A stretch of 11,206 nt of DNA. Origin: DAOVVL01 sp965603095 (lineage in GTDB: Bacteria > Pseudomonadota > Alphaproteobacteria > Rhodospirillales > Magnetovibrionaceae). Positions 1-7,178 of this stretch are shown here, in pieces. The position numbers and the translations under genes were made by a program. The notes beneath the pieces are model-generated. The model saw only the letters and a list, made by a program, of their open reading frames with translations, did not search any database and was not told the origin of the DNA. The DNA lies in contig CBFDBQ010000058.1 in assembly GCA_965603095.1 (NCBI GenBank), forward strand, positions 1 through 11,206. Reading direction: 5' to 3'. Positions within the stretch are counted from its first letter, which is position 1. The number at the start of each line of letters is the position of its first letter.

Positions 1-1220
1 TGATAGTGCAAAAATTTGGTGGAACGTCTGTGGCTGATGTGGAGCGAATTCAGGCCGTAGCCGCTCGCGTCAAGGCCGAGGTCGATAATGGCAATCAGGT
101 CGCCGTAACCGTTTCAGCCATGGCAGGCGTAACCAACCAGCTGGTCGATTATGTGGAACAGATCGGAAAGCTTTATGATGACGCCGAATATGACGTGGTT
201 GTTTCCAGCGGCGAGCAGGTAACCTCTGGGCTTTTGGCCTTGGCATTACAAAATATGGGTGTGCCCGCGCGTTCATGGCTTGGTTGGCAATTGCCCATAA
301 AAACCAATTCTGCCCATGCTAAAGCTAGAATAGAAGGCATAGAAGCAAATGAAATTATGGCCTCGATAAAAAAAGGCGAGGTAGCTGTGGTTGCTGGCTT
401 TCAAGGCATTGGCCCCGATGGCAGGGTAACCACGTTGGGTCGTGGTGGAACCGATACCTCGGGCGTGGCGCTGGCGGCTGCCTTGGGTGCGGAAAGGTGC
501 GATATTTATACGGACGTTGATGGTATTTACACCACCGACCCGCGCATCGTTGCCAAAGCACGGAAGTTAGATAAAATTACCTACGAGGAAATGCTAGAAA
601 TGGCTTCGGTTGGGGCCAAGGTTTTGCAAACTCGCTCGGTTGAAGTAGCCATGAAGCATGGCGTACGCGTACAGGTGCGGTCTTCTTTTTCTGAAGACGA
701 AGGCACGCTGGTAGTCAATGAGGATGAAATCGTGGAACAAGAACTTATAAGCGGCATTGCTTACAGTCGTGACGAAGCAAAAATTACGTTAATTGGCGTG
801 ACCGATAAGCCGGGGATTGCCGCAAGCATCTTTGGCCCGCTAGCTGACGCAAATATTAATGTAGATATGATTGTGCAAAACGTTTCTGCTGACCCAGCGC
901 ACAAGGCAACCGACCTTACCTTTACGGTAACCAAGGCCGACCTTGAACGTGCTGTTGAAACGGTAAAATCTCATGCTGAAAAACTTGGTTATAAGCAGTT
1001 GTTATCTGATCCTGATGTGGTGAAGGTATCAGTAATTGGCGTTGGCATGCGTAGCCACGCTGGTATTGCCCAGCGTATGTTTCAGTCGCTGGCCGATAAA
1101 GGGATTAACATACAGGTTATTTCCACATCGGAAATCAAGGTAAGCGTGCTAATCGCCGAAGAATATGCCGAACTGGCACTTAGATCACTGCACACCACGT
1201 ATGGCCTAGATGGCGAATAA
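1..1220 (+). CDS. lysC: Aspartate kinase, 5' end cut by the window
   Basis: Aspartate kinase phosphorylates L-aspartate with ATP, the first committed step to lysine, threonine, methionine and diaminopimelate, in the cytoplasm. Numbering from the first in-frame GTG (position 6), the sequence shows the N-terminal kinase motif KFGGTS (residues 3-8), a VVSSGEQVTSG segment, the nucleotide-binding GRGGTDTSG (about 145-153) and TDVDGIYTTDPR. Two C-terminal ACT domains follow (about 249-325 and 338-400), which in this family bind the feedback inhibitors lysine and/or threonine. The reading frame is open to the left edge (I-V-Q-K-F). Family members have only a few residues before KFGG, so the true start is probably at or just outside position 1, and the GTG at 6 is not the likely start. 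The length (about 404 residues plus a few) fits the monofunctional enzyme. The next gene begins 4 bp after the stop, so co-transcription is likely. Confidence 0.96.
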   Translation, partial: IVQKFGGTSVADVERIQAVAARVKAEVDNGNQVAVTVSAMAGVTNQLVDYVEQIGKLYDDAEYDVVVSSGEQVTSGLLALALQNMGVPARSWLGWQLPIKTNSAHAKARIEGIEANEIMASIKKGEVAVVAGFQGIGPDGRVTTLGRGGTDTSGVALAAALGAERCDIYTDVDGIYTTDPRIVAKARKLDKITYEEMLEMASVGAKVLQTRSVEVAMKHGVRVQVRSSFSEDEGTLVVNEDEIVEQELISGIAYSRDEAKITLIGVTDKPGIAASIFGPLADANINVDMIVQNVSADPAHKATDLTFTVTKADLERAVETVKSHAEKLGYKQLLSDPDVVKVSVIGVGMRSHAGIAQRMFQSLADKGINIQVISTSEIKVSVLIAEEYAELALRSLHTTYGLDGE

Positions 1221-1224
1221 TTAA

Positions 1225-2247
1225 ATGAGCACAGCAGCAAATAAACATCTAGAAAAAATGTGGGCACGCGGATGTGAATTCCTTGGGGTGCGTTACGCCA
1301 TTTTGGGCGGCGCCATGTCGTGGATTTCAGAAAGCGGACTTGTTTCTGCCATTTCCAATGCTGGCGGGTTCGGCGTAATTGCCGGCGGTTCAATGATGCC
1401 TGATCAGTTAGCCGAAGTTATTATCGCGACCCAGAAAAAAACCGACAAATCTTTTGGTGTTAATTTAATTACCATGCACCCGGAACTAGATGCATTAATA
1501 GATAAATGCATTGAATTAAATGTTGGTTATGTTGTTTTGGCTGGCGGTCTGCCTAGCGGTGCATCAATTAAACGGGCCAAAGGTGGCGGGGCCAAGGTAA
1601 TATGTTTTGCCCCGGCACTGGCACTGGCTAAAAGATTAGTACGCAATGGTGCAGACGCTTTGGTTATCGAAGGCAGTGAAGCCGGTGGCCACATTGGCCC
1701 GGTTGCAACCAGCGTATTGGCACAGGAAATACTCCCGGTAATAACCGAAGTTCCGGTTTTTGTTGCAGGCGGCATTGGCCGCGGCGAAGCAATTATTAGC
1801 TATCTTGAAATGGGTGCGGCAGGGGTGCAAATCGGCACGCGCCTTGTTTGCGCAACCGAATGCATAGCGCACGAAAATTTCAAAAAATCGTTTATTCGCG
1901 CATCTGCCCGTGATGCGGTTTCTACCTTGCAGTTGGATGCTCGTTTCCCGGTAATCCCGGTCAGAGCCATTGCCAACCAAGGCACCCATTTGTTTATGGA
2001 AAAACAAAAAGAGGTGCTGGAGCGTTTTAATAAGGGCGAGCTAACCCAATCTGAAGGCCAGCTTGAAATTGAGCGCTTCTGGGTTGGTTCCCTGAAAAAT
2101 GCGGTAATTGATGGCGATGTTGATAATGGCTCGTTAATGGCCGGGCAAAGCGTCGGCATGGTCAAGGAAGAACAATCGACCGAGGAAATATTGGCTGAAC
2201 TTATAAATCAGGCCAATAATGCCATAGAGGCCAAAAATATCGCCTAA
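1225..2247 (+). CDS. FabK / nitronate monooxygenase-type FMN flavoprotein
   Basis: This is a TIM-barrel FMN enzyme of the 2-nitropropane dioxygenase superfamily, which contains nitronate monooxygenases and the FabK enoyl-ACP reductases. The 340-residue product opens with ILGGAMSW and SAISNAGGFGVIAGG, corresponding to the N-terminal flavin-binding region. It has EGSEAGGHIG, with the superfamily histidine at residue 156, then FVAGGIGRGE and GAAGVQIGTRLVC, which hold the FMN phosphate. The C-terminal GSLKNAVIDGD...GSLMAGQSVG closely resembles the FabK tail, and EAGGHIG resembles FabK more than class I nitronate monooxygenases. I infer an NAD(P)H-dependent reductase that could act on enoyl-ACP, but the family is often annotated only as nitronate monooxygenase and the substrate cannot be settled here. 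It starts at ATG 4 bp after the lysC TAA, with no strong ribosome binding site, suggesting translation linked to lysC. Confidence 0.85.
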   Translation: MSTAANKHLEKMWARGCEFLGVRYAILGGAMSWISESGLVSAISNAGGFGVIAGGSMMPDQLAEVIIATQKKTDKSFGVNLITMHPELDALIDKCIELNVGYVVLAGGLPSGASIKRAKGGGAKVICFAPALALAKRLVRNGADALVIEGSEAGGHIGPVATSVLAQEILPVITEVPVFVAGGIGRGEAIISYLEMGAAGVQIGTRLVCATECIAHENFKKSFIRASARDAVSTLQLDARFPVIPVRAIANQGTHLFMEKQKEVLERFNKGELTQSEGQLEIERFWVGSLKNAVIDGDVDNGSLMAGQSVGMVKEEQSTEEILAELINQANNAIEAKNIA

Positions 2248-2289
2248 GATATTGTGAATTATTGCTTATTTATTGCATCACCCTTGCTT

Positions 2290-2310
2290 TTTTGACCTCT
2301 TGGGTCAGAA
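2290..2310. repeat. Inverted repeat upstream of the rodZ-like gene
   Basis: TTTTGACC (2290-2297) pairs with GGTCAGAA (2303-2310) around the 5-base loop TCTTG, giving an 8-bp stem with one G-T wobble. On the plus strand the T-run precedes the stem and no U-tract follows it, so it does not look like a normal intrinsic terminator in either direction. The TTGACC at 2292-2297 resembles a -35 box, but I find no good -10 at proper spacing (TAAGAT at 2318 is 20 bp away). It could be an operator or part of a leader structure for the downstream gene. Confidence 0.4.
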
Positions 2311-2342
2311 TATCGACTAAGATTTGCAACAATAACCCTAAA

Positions 2343-2358
2343 CCGGGGAAACCGGGAT
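2343..2358 (+). promoter_or_regulatory. Ribosome binding region of the rodZ-like gene with a CCGG hairpin
   Basis: A GGGGAA purine run (2345-2350) lies about 8 bases before the TTG start at 2359 and is the best Shine-Dalgarno candidate. It is flanked by two self-complementary CCGG units (2343-2346 and 2352-2355), which could form a 4-bp GC stem with GGAAA in the loop. Such a stem would present or partly hide the site. With the weak TTG start, this suggests low or controlled translation. The stem is short and the inference modest. Confidence 0.35.
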
Positions 2359-3528
2359 TTGAGCGAAGTAATCGAAAATAACACTGAAAATAATTCTGGC
2401 GAAGATCAGCCAACTTCATCTAGTTCAGCTAGAGAAAGTGTTGGTGATTTGTTGCGCGCCGCCAGAACCAAAGCAGGCAAAGAAATTGTTACCGTTGCGG
2501 GTTCGTTGCGTATTTCAGCGCGTTATCTAGAGGCACTTGAAGATGGGCGTAACGATGATTTACCCGGCGCTACTTATGCGGTTGGTTTCGTTCGCAGTTA
2601 TGCTGAATATCTTGGCCTTGATGAAAATGAAATAGTTCGCCGTTTTAAAGAACAAGTAAGTGGCGTTTCAGAAAAATCTGAACTTACTTTTCCAAAGCCA
2701 ATACCAGAAGGCGGTGTTCCTGGTGGCGTGCTGTTAGTTGGTGGTGCGGTATTGGCGTTATTGGCCTATGGCATACTGTATCTTAGTACTGGTGATGACG
2801 AACAGTCAGCAAAGATGGTTGAACCTGTTCCACAAAGCATGAGCGAAAAAATAAATAAAAAAGATCCTTCATCGCCACAGGAAGGAAGCTCCATTTCATC
2901 GCCAGCTACGACAAACATTGTAAAGAAGGCATCGGAACCAGAACCCGCACCAGAACCCGCACCAGAACCCGCACCAGAACCAGTAGAACCAGAAACTGTC
3001 ATAGAAACATCACCCGCAGAAGAAATTGCTCAGCCCTCGGCACCAGAAGAAACCCCAGAAAAGGTTGAAGCCCCGGTTGAAGAAGTGATTGAAGATGCCC
3101 CAGCCCCGGTTGAGGTAACTTCCAATGAGCCATCTAATAATGCCGAAGCCGATAGCACCGCGCCTGTTGAACAACCAGTAGCAGAGCCAGTGGCCGTAGC
3201 CGAACCAGAAGCCGAACCAGAAGCCGTGGCACCTGCACCCGCCGATAAACCAACTTTTAGAATTGTTGTTCGTGCCAAAACTAATAGCTGGATACAGGTG
3301 CGTGATGAAACAGCCGATAAATTGTTATTTACCCGCCTGCTACGCAAAGGGAATGAATATAACGTTCCTGACCGTGATGACTTGACGCTTTTAACCGGAA
3401 ATGCCGGCGCGCTTGAAATATTGGTTGATGGTGAATTGGTTCCGCCAATTGGTGAAACTGGCGATATTCGCCGTAATGTTCGGCTTGACCCAGAACAACT
3501 TAAATCCGGAACTGCGGTTAAGGATTAG
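2359..3528 (+). CDS. RodZ-like cytoskeletal membrane protein (HTH + TM + DUF4115)
   Basis: RodZ family proteins link the MreB cytoskeleton to the envelope and support rod shape. The 389-residue product has the expected order. A Ser/Glu-rich tail (1-25) is followed by a helix-turn-helix domain of RodZ type (about 26-98) with the marker LEALEDGRNDDLPGATYAVG and FVRSYAEYLGL. One transmembrane helix follows (about 121-142, GGVLLVGGAVLALLAYGILY). A long Pro/Glu/Ala-rich linker (about 165-298) leads to a C-terminal DUF4115 beta domain (about 300-375, with SWIQVRD and LLRKGNEY). It has no cleavable signal peptide, so the HTH should be cytoplasmic and DUF4115 periplasmic. The start is TTG at 2359: the frame is open upstream to a TGA at 2293-2295 but has no ATG or GTG there. 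Family HTH domains usually bind MreB rather than DNA. Placement beside ispG is seen in related genomes as I recall them. Annotation as a transcriptional regulator would be the main alternative. Confidence 0.85.
   Translation: MSEVIENNTENNSGEDQPTSSSSARESVGDLLRAARTKAGKEIVTVAGSLRISARYLEALEDGRNDDLPGATYAVGFVRSYAEYLGLDENEIVRRFKEQVSGVSEKSELTFPKPIPEGGVPGGVLLVGGAVLALLAYGILYLSTGDDEQSAKMVEPVPQSMSEKINKKDPSSPQEGSSISSPATTNIVKKASEPEPAPEPAPEPAPEPVEPETVIETSPAEEIAQPSAPEETPEKVEAPVEEVIEDAPAPVEVTSNEPSNNAEADSTAPVEQPVAEPVAVAEPEAEPEAVAPAPADKPTFRIVVRAKTNSWIQVRDETADKLLFTRLLRKGNEYNVPDRDDLTLLTGNAGALEILVDGELVPPIGETGDIRRNVRLDPEQLKSGTAVKD
2935..2994 (+). repeat. Tandem Pro-Glu-Ala coding repeats in the rodZ-like linker
   Basis: Three exact head-to-tail copies of the 12-base unit GAACCCGCACCA occupy 2941-2976 and encode Glu-Pro-Ala-Pro three times. 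Degenerate GAACCA units lie on both sides. A second short array, two copies of GCCGAACCAGAA, lies at 3199-3222 and encodes Ala-Glu-Pro-Glu. Both fall in the extended periplasmic linker. Copy number is likely variable by slippage in whole units, which would change linker length without shifting frame. Confidence 0.8.
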
Positions 3529-3589
3529 CTAGGCTGTATTTTAATTACGCCTGCGCCTTTTGATTCCATATATATAAACGGTATTTAAG

Positions 3590-4843
3590 ATGGACAATAA
3601 TTCCATAAACAACAAACGACCTGGTACCATTGCCGTAAATATCGGCGGGGTTGTTGTCGGCGGTGGCGGGCCGATCCGGGTTCAATCAATGACCAATACC
3701 GACACAACTGATATTGAGGCAACTGTCGCCCAAGTATGCGCGCTTGCAAATGCCGGCTCAGAGCTTGTGCGTATTACGGTTGATCGCGATACATCGGCGG
3801 CCGCGGTTCCGCATATTTTAGAAAAAATCCGGGCCAAAGACATAAACGTGCCGTTAATTGGTGACTTTCACTACAACGGTCACACGCTGTTAACCGATTA
3901 CCCTGATTGCGCGGCAGCCCTTGATAAATATCGGATTAATCCCGGCAATGTTGGTTTTGGCGATAAAAAAGATTCTCAATTTAAAGAGATGATTGAAATC
4001 GCAATTAAATACAATAAACCGGTTCGCATTGGGGTTAATTGGGGAAGCCTCGATCAGGTGTTGGCAGGAACCCTAATGGATGAAAATGCCAAGCTAGCAA
4101 CACCCAAAAGCAGTGACGCCGTAATGCGCGAAGCCATTGTCAGAAGCGCACTTGATAGCGCAAAGGCGGCAACCGATATTGGTATGTCGTCTGATAAAAT
4201 TATTTTATCATGCAAAGTAAGCGATCCTAAGGAGCTTATAAAAGTTTACCGCGAACTAGCCGGGCGAACCAATCACGCCCTGCACCTTGGCCTGACCGAA
4301 GCTGGAATGGGTATGCCCGGAATTGTTTCATCCACTGCTGCGTTGGCGGTGTTGTTGAATGATGGCATAGGCGACACAATTCGCGTTTCCATAACCCCGG
4401 CCCCAGGTGAAAACCGCACGGTTGAGGTCGCGGTGGCGCAAGAAATATTACAATCATTATCGTTTAGGGAATTTACCCCACAGGTAACGTCATGCCCCGG
4501 ATGCGGGCGAACTACATCAACATTATTTCAAGAAATAACTAACGACGTTCAAATATTTTTGGCCGAACAAATGGTTGGGTGGCGAAAATCTTATCCCGGT
4601 GTCGAAGGAATGAAAGTTGCGGTAATGGGTTGCATTGTAAATGGCCCGGGTGAAAGTAAAAACGCAGATATAGGAATTAGCCTTCCCGGTAATGGCGAAA
4701 ATCCATCGGCCCCGGTTTTTGTTGATGGTGAAAAAGTTGCAACATTAAAAGGCTCCAATCTCTCGGCGCAGTTCAAAGATATGGTCGAAAAATATGTAAA
4801 GCAGCGTTATGGCTCAGCTCGTAATGAGGGGTTGGCAAAATGA
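3590..4843 (+). CDS. ispG: 4-hydroxy-3-methylbut-2-enyl diphosphate synthase (IspG/GcpE)
   Basis: IspG is a 4Fe-4S enzyme of the MEP isoprenoid pathway. It reductively converts 2-C-methylerythritol 2,4-cyclodiphosphate to HMBPP in the cytosol. The 417-residue protein begins its TIM-barrel with GGGGPIRVQSMTNTDT and has GDFHYNGH, NPGNVG and HLGLTEAG segments. The C-terminal cluster-binding part shows CPGCGR (Cys302 and Cys305) and GCIVNGPGE (Cys348 and Glu355), giving the three cysteines and the glutamate that bind the cluster. All key residues seem present. The ATG start at 3590 has only a weak upstream ribosome site, and a downstream start near the KRPGT segment is possible but not needed. 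The stop overlaps the hemA start in an ATGA, which indicates translational coupling within one operon. Confidence 0.97.
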   Translation: MDNNSINNKRPGTIAVNIGGVVVGGGGPIRVQSMTNTDTTDIEATVAQVCALANAGSELVRITVDRDTSAAAVPHILEKIRAKDINVPLIGDFHYNGHTLLTDYPDCAAALDKYRINPGNVGFGDKKDSQFKEMIEIAIKYNKPVRIGVNWGSLDQVLAGTLMDENAKLATPKSSDAVMREAIVRSALDSAKAATDIGMSSDKIILSCKVSDPKELIKVYRELAGRTNHALHLGLTEAGMGMPGIVSSTAALAVLLNDGIGDTIRVSITPAPGENRTVEVAVAQEILQSLSFREFTPQVTSCPGCGRTTSTLFQEITNDVQIFLAEQMVGWRKSYPGVEGMKVAVMGCIVNGPGESKNADIGISLPGNGENPSAPVFVDGEKVATLKGSNLSAQFKDMVEKYVKQRYGSARNEGLAK

Positions 4844-6111
4844 GCGCCCTTAAAAACCAGCTCCACGCCATAGTTGTTGGCGCCAACCATAAATCCAGCA
4901 CAATGATGTTGCGTGACCGCATTTTTATCGAAGAAGACCGCGCCGGCGATATTTTAGCTAGCCTGAAAGCAGGCGGCATCGGCCAAGTAATTATTGTTTC
5001 AACTTGCGACAGGGTCGATTTTATAGCCATGTGCGAGAACCCTGAAACTGCCAGTGCCGCCATGTTGGATGCAATGGCAAACGAAGGGCAAATTTCTATT
5101 AATGAATTGGAAGGTCAAACATACACGCTAGAAGGCGCCGATGCGGTTGAACATATATTTAGCGTTTGTGCATCACTAGATAGTTTGATGATTGGTGAAC
5201 CGCAAATTCAGGGTCAGGTAAAGTCCGCCCACCGTATTGCAATGGATGCCGGAACCGTTGGCCCCGAGTTAGAATCATTAATGCAAGCCGCCTATGGCAC
5301 CGCCAAGCGGGTGCGAACTGAAACTCGCATTGGCGAAGGCCCAGTTAGCATGGCAACCAGTGCGGTACAAATTGTTCGCGATCTGTTTGGCCACCCTGAA
5401 CGTTGCCGGGCCTTGTTAATTGGTGCCGGTGATATGGGTGAATTGATAGCAAGTGATATGAGCCAAGCAGGCCTTGGTCATTTAACCGTTACCCACCCAC
5501 GGCCACGTCGGGCTGAGGCCATGGCCAAGGAATTATCGGCCCATACCGCACCGTTTGATGAACTTTCGCGCCTGTTAATTGATAGTGATATTGTAATAAC
5601 CGCCCTTGGTTCGCGTAGCTTTACGTTGGAAAAAAATAATGTTGCATCTGCACTTAAAGCACGGCGCAGACGGCCAATATTTATTGTTGATGCCGCCGTT
5701 CCGGGTGATGTCGAACCAGCAGTCGAAGATCTTGATGATGCATTTGTATATGGCTTGGGCGATCTTGAGCGCGTTGCATTAAAAGGTCGCGCCGGACGCG
5801 AGCTTGAGGCGGCAGAAGCATTAATAATTTTGGCAGAAGAGGTTGATGGTTTCCTCAACGCACTTTCTGAGCGCGTTGCCATCCCTGTGCTGGTTCGCAT
5901 GCGTAATTTATTTGAAGACGCCCGCAAACAAGCAATGAAAGATGCAAATGGCGACGGTGAAAAGGCAACTAGGCTTTTAACCGGCAGGTTATTACATGGC
6001 CCATCCGAAGCATTGCGCCGCGCCGCATCGGGTGGTCACGATATGGATGAAATGGCACGTGTTCTAGAAGAATTGTTTGCTTCAGATGCTGATGGCGGTG
6101 TTGATAAATGA
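4840..6111 (+). CDS. hemA: Glutamyl-tRNA reductase (C5 tetrapyrrole pathway)
   Basis: Glutamyl-tRNA reductase uses NADPH to reduce Glu-tRNA(Glu) to glutamate-1-semialdehyde, the first step of heme and other tetrapyrrole synthesis by the C5 route. The 423-residue product has the whole three-part layout. The catalytic domain has GANHKSS, STCDR with the nucleophilic Cys56, and AVEHIFSVCASLDS followed by GEPQIQGQVK (His105). The NADPH Rossmann domain has LLIGAGDMGE (193-201), ITALGS and IVDAAVPGDVEP. The C-terminal dimerisation helices include LLTGRLLHGPSEALRRAA. Two variations stand out: STCDR replaces the usual STCNR, and the usual NRT-type motif after the second Rossmann strand reads THPRPRRAE. 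It overlaps ispG and prfA by ATGA at both ends, so expression is probably coupled. The enzyme should not be confused with ALA synthase, which is also called HemA in many alphaproteobacteria. It has no PLP-enzyme features. Confidence 0.93.
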   Translation: MSALKNQLHAIVVGANHKSSTMMLRDRIFIEEDRAGDILASLKAGGIGQVIIVSTCDRVDFIAMCENPETASAAMLDAMANEGQISINELEGQTYTLEGADAVEHIFSVCASLDSLMIGEPQIQGQVKSAHRIAMDAGTVGPELESLMQAAYGTAKRVRTETRIGEGPVSMATSAVQIVRDLFGHPERCRALLIGAGDMGELIASDMSQAGLGHLTVTHPRPRRAEAMAKELSAHTAPFDELSRLLIDSDIVITALGSRSFTLEKNNVASALKARRRRPIFIVDAAVPGDVEPAVEDLDDAFVYGLGDLERVALKGRAGRELEAAEALIILAEEVDGFLNALSERVAIPVLVRMRNLFEDARKQAMKDANGDGEKATRLLTGRLLHGPSEALRRAASGGHDMDEMARVLEELFASDADGGVDK

Positions 6112-7178
6112 GTATGGAAGAAAATCTCAGGCGCGTTGTAGACCGCCACCAAGAACTAAGCTCGCTTTTATCAAGCGGTTCATTAAGTGCTGATGATTTA
6201 CATAAAATGTCAAAAGAATATTCAGACCTTTCCCCGATGGTTAAAGCAATTGAAAGCCTAAATGAAACAAAATCAGCACTGCTTGATGCCGAAGCAATAC
6301 TATCTGAAGACGATATTGATGCAGACATGCGGGCCATGGCAAATGATGAAGTGCAGGAATTAAAAACTGCTATTCCCAAGCTGGAACAAGATGTTCAGGT
6401 GTTGTTGCTGCCCAAGGATGAGGCGGATGAAAAAAATGCAATATTAGAAGTCCGTGCCGGAACCGGTGGTGAAGAAGCGGCTCTTTTTGCCGCTGATTTG
6501 TTCAGGATGTATCAACGTTATGCCGATGAAAACAAGTGGAAATTTGAAACGCTTGAACTGAACGAAACTGGCATTGGTGGCTATAAAGAAGCGGTTGCAT
6601 CAATTAGCGGAAAGAACGTTTTTTCTAAATTAAAATTTGAAAGCGGCGTTCACCGCGTTCAGCGGGTTCCAGAAACTGAATCTGGTGGACGTATTCATAC
6701 ATCGGCCGCCACCGTAGCAGTATTGCCCGAAGCCGAAGATGTTGATGTTGAAATTAGACCAGATGATTTACGCATTGATACCTACCGTGCCCAAGGGGCA
6801 GGTGGCCAGCATGTCAATACAACCGATAGTGCGGTTCGCATTACCCACGTTCCCAGCGGAACAGTTGTGCAATGCCAAGATGGGCGATCCCAACACAAGA
6901 ACAAAGAAAAAGCTATGACCATGCTACGTGCCAAAATATATGACAGCCAACGTCAGGCGGTTGATATAGAACGGGCCGAAAGCCGCAAAGGTCAGGTAGG
7001 TTCGGGTGATAGATCGGAACGTATTAGAACCTATAATTTCCCCCAAGGCCGCGTTACCGACCATCGCATCGGGTTAACCCTGCATAAACTTGATCGGGTT
7101 ATGGAAGGCGACCTTGATGAAGTTATTGATGCGCTAAGCGCAGAAGACAAGGCCAACCGTCTTGCCCAATTATCTTAA
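6108..7178 (+). CDS. prfA: Peptide chain release factor 1
   Basis: RF1 recognises UAA and UAG in the ribosomal A site and triggers peptide release. The 356-residue protein has an N-terminal coiled domain, the codon-recognition PxT tripeptide as P-E-T at 188-190 (within RVPETESGGRIHTSAATVAV), and the catalytic loop GAGGQHVNTTDSAVRITH with GGQ at 232-234. The conserved QDGRSQHKNKEKA and RTYNFPQGRVTDHRIG segments follow. Positions of both motifs match E. coli RF1 almost exactly, and RF1 rather than RF2 is indicated by PxT instead of SPF. It starts inside the hemA stop (ATGA); a second ATG two codons later is a possible alternative start. The gene for the methyltransferase that modifies the GGQ glutamine follows directly. 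Confidence 0.97.
   Translation: MSMEENLRRVVDRHQELSSLLSSGSLSADDLHKMSKEYSDLSPMVKAIESLNETKSALLDAEAILSEDDIDADMRAMANDEVQELKTAIPKLEQDVQVLLLPKDEADEKNAILEVRAGTGGEEAALFAADLFRMYQRYADENKWKFETLELNETGIGGYKEAVASISGKNVFSKLKFESGVHRVQRVPETESGGRIHTSAATVAVLPEAEDVDVEIRPDDLRIDTYRAQGAGGQHVNTTDSAVRITHVPSGTVVQCQDGRSQHKNKEKAMTMLRAKIYDSQRQAVDIERAESRKGQVGSGDRSERIRTYNFPQGRVTDHRIGLTLHKLDRVMEGDLDEVIDALSAEDKANRLAQLS

Noticed and set aside
6..8. GTG at position 6 as the lysC start
   Set aside because: The frame stays open to the left edge and codes I-V before Q-K-F-G-G; aspartate kinases have a few residues there, so the true start is probably at or beyond the edge.
2290..2310. Hairpin as an intrinsic terminator after the FabK-like gene
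   Set aside because: The T-run precedes the stem on the plus strand and no U-tract follows it; on the minus strand the stem is followed by A, so neither orientation fits.
2766..3347. Long minus-strand open frames rich in Ser/Gly/Ala/Thr opposite the rodZ-like linker
   Set aside because: They are antisense shadows of the Pro/Glu-rich coding repeats and have no family features.
5478..5927. 149-codon minus-strand open frame inside hemA
   Set aside because: Low-complexity Ser/Arg/Ala translation opposite a clear glutamyl-tRNA reductase; a shadow of its codon use.
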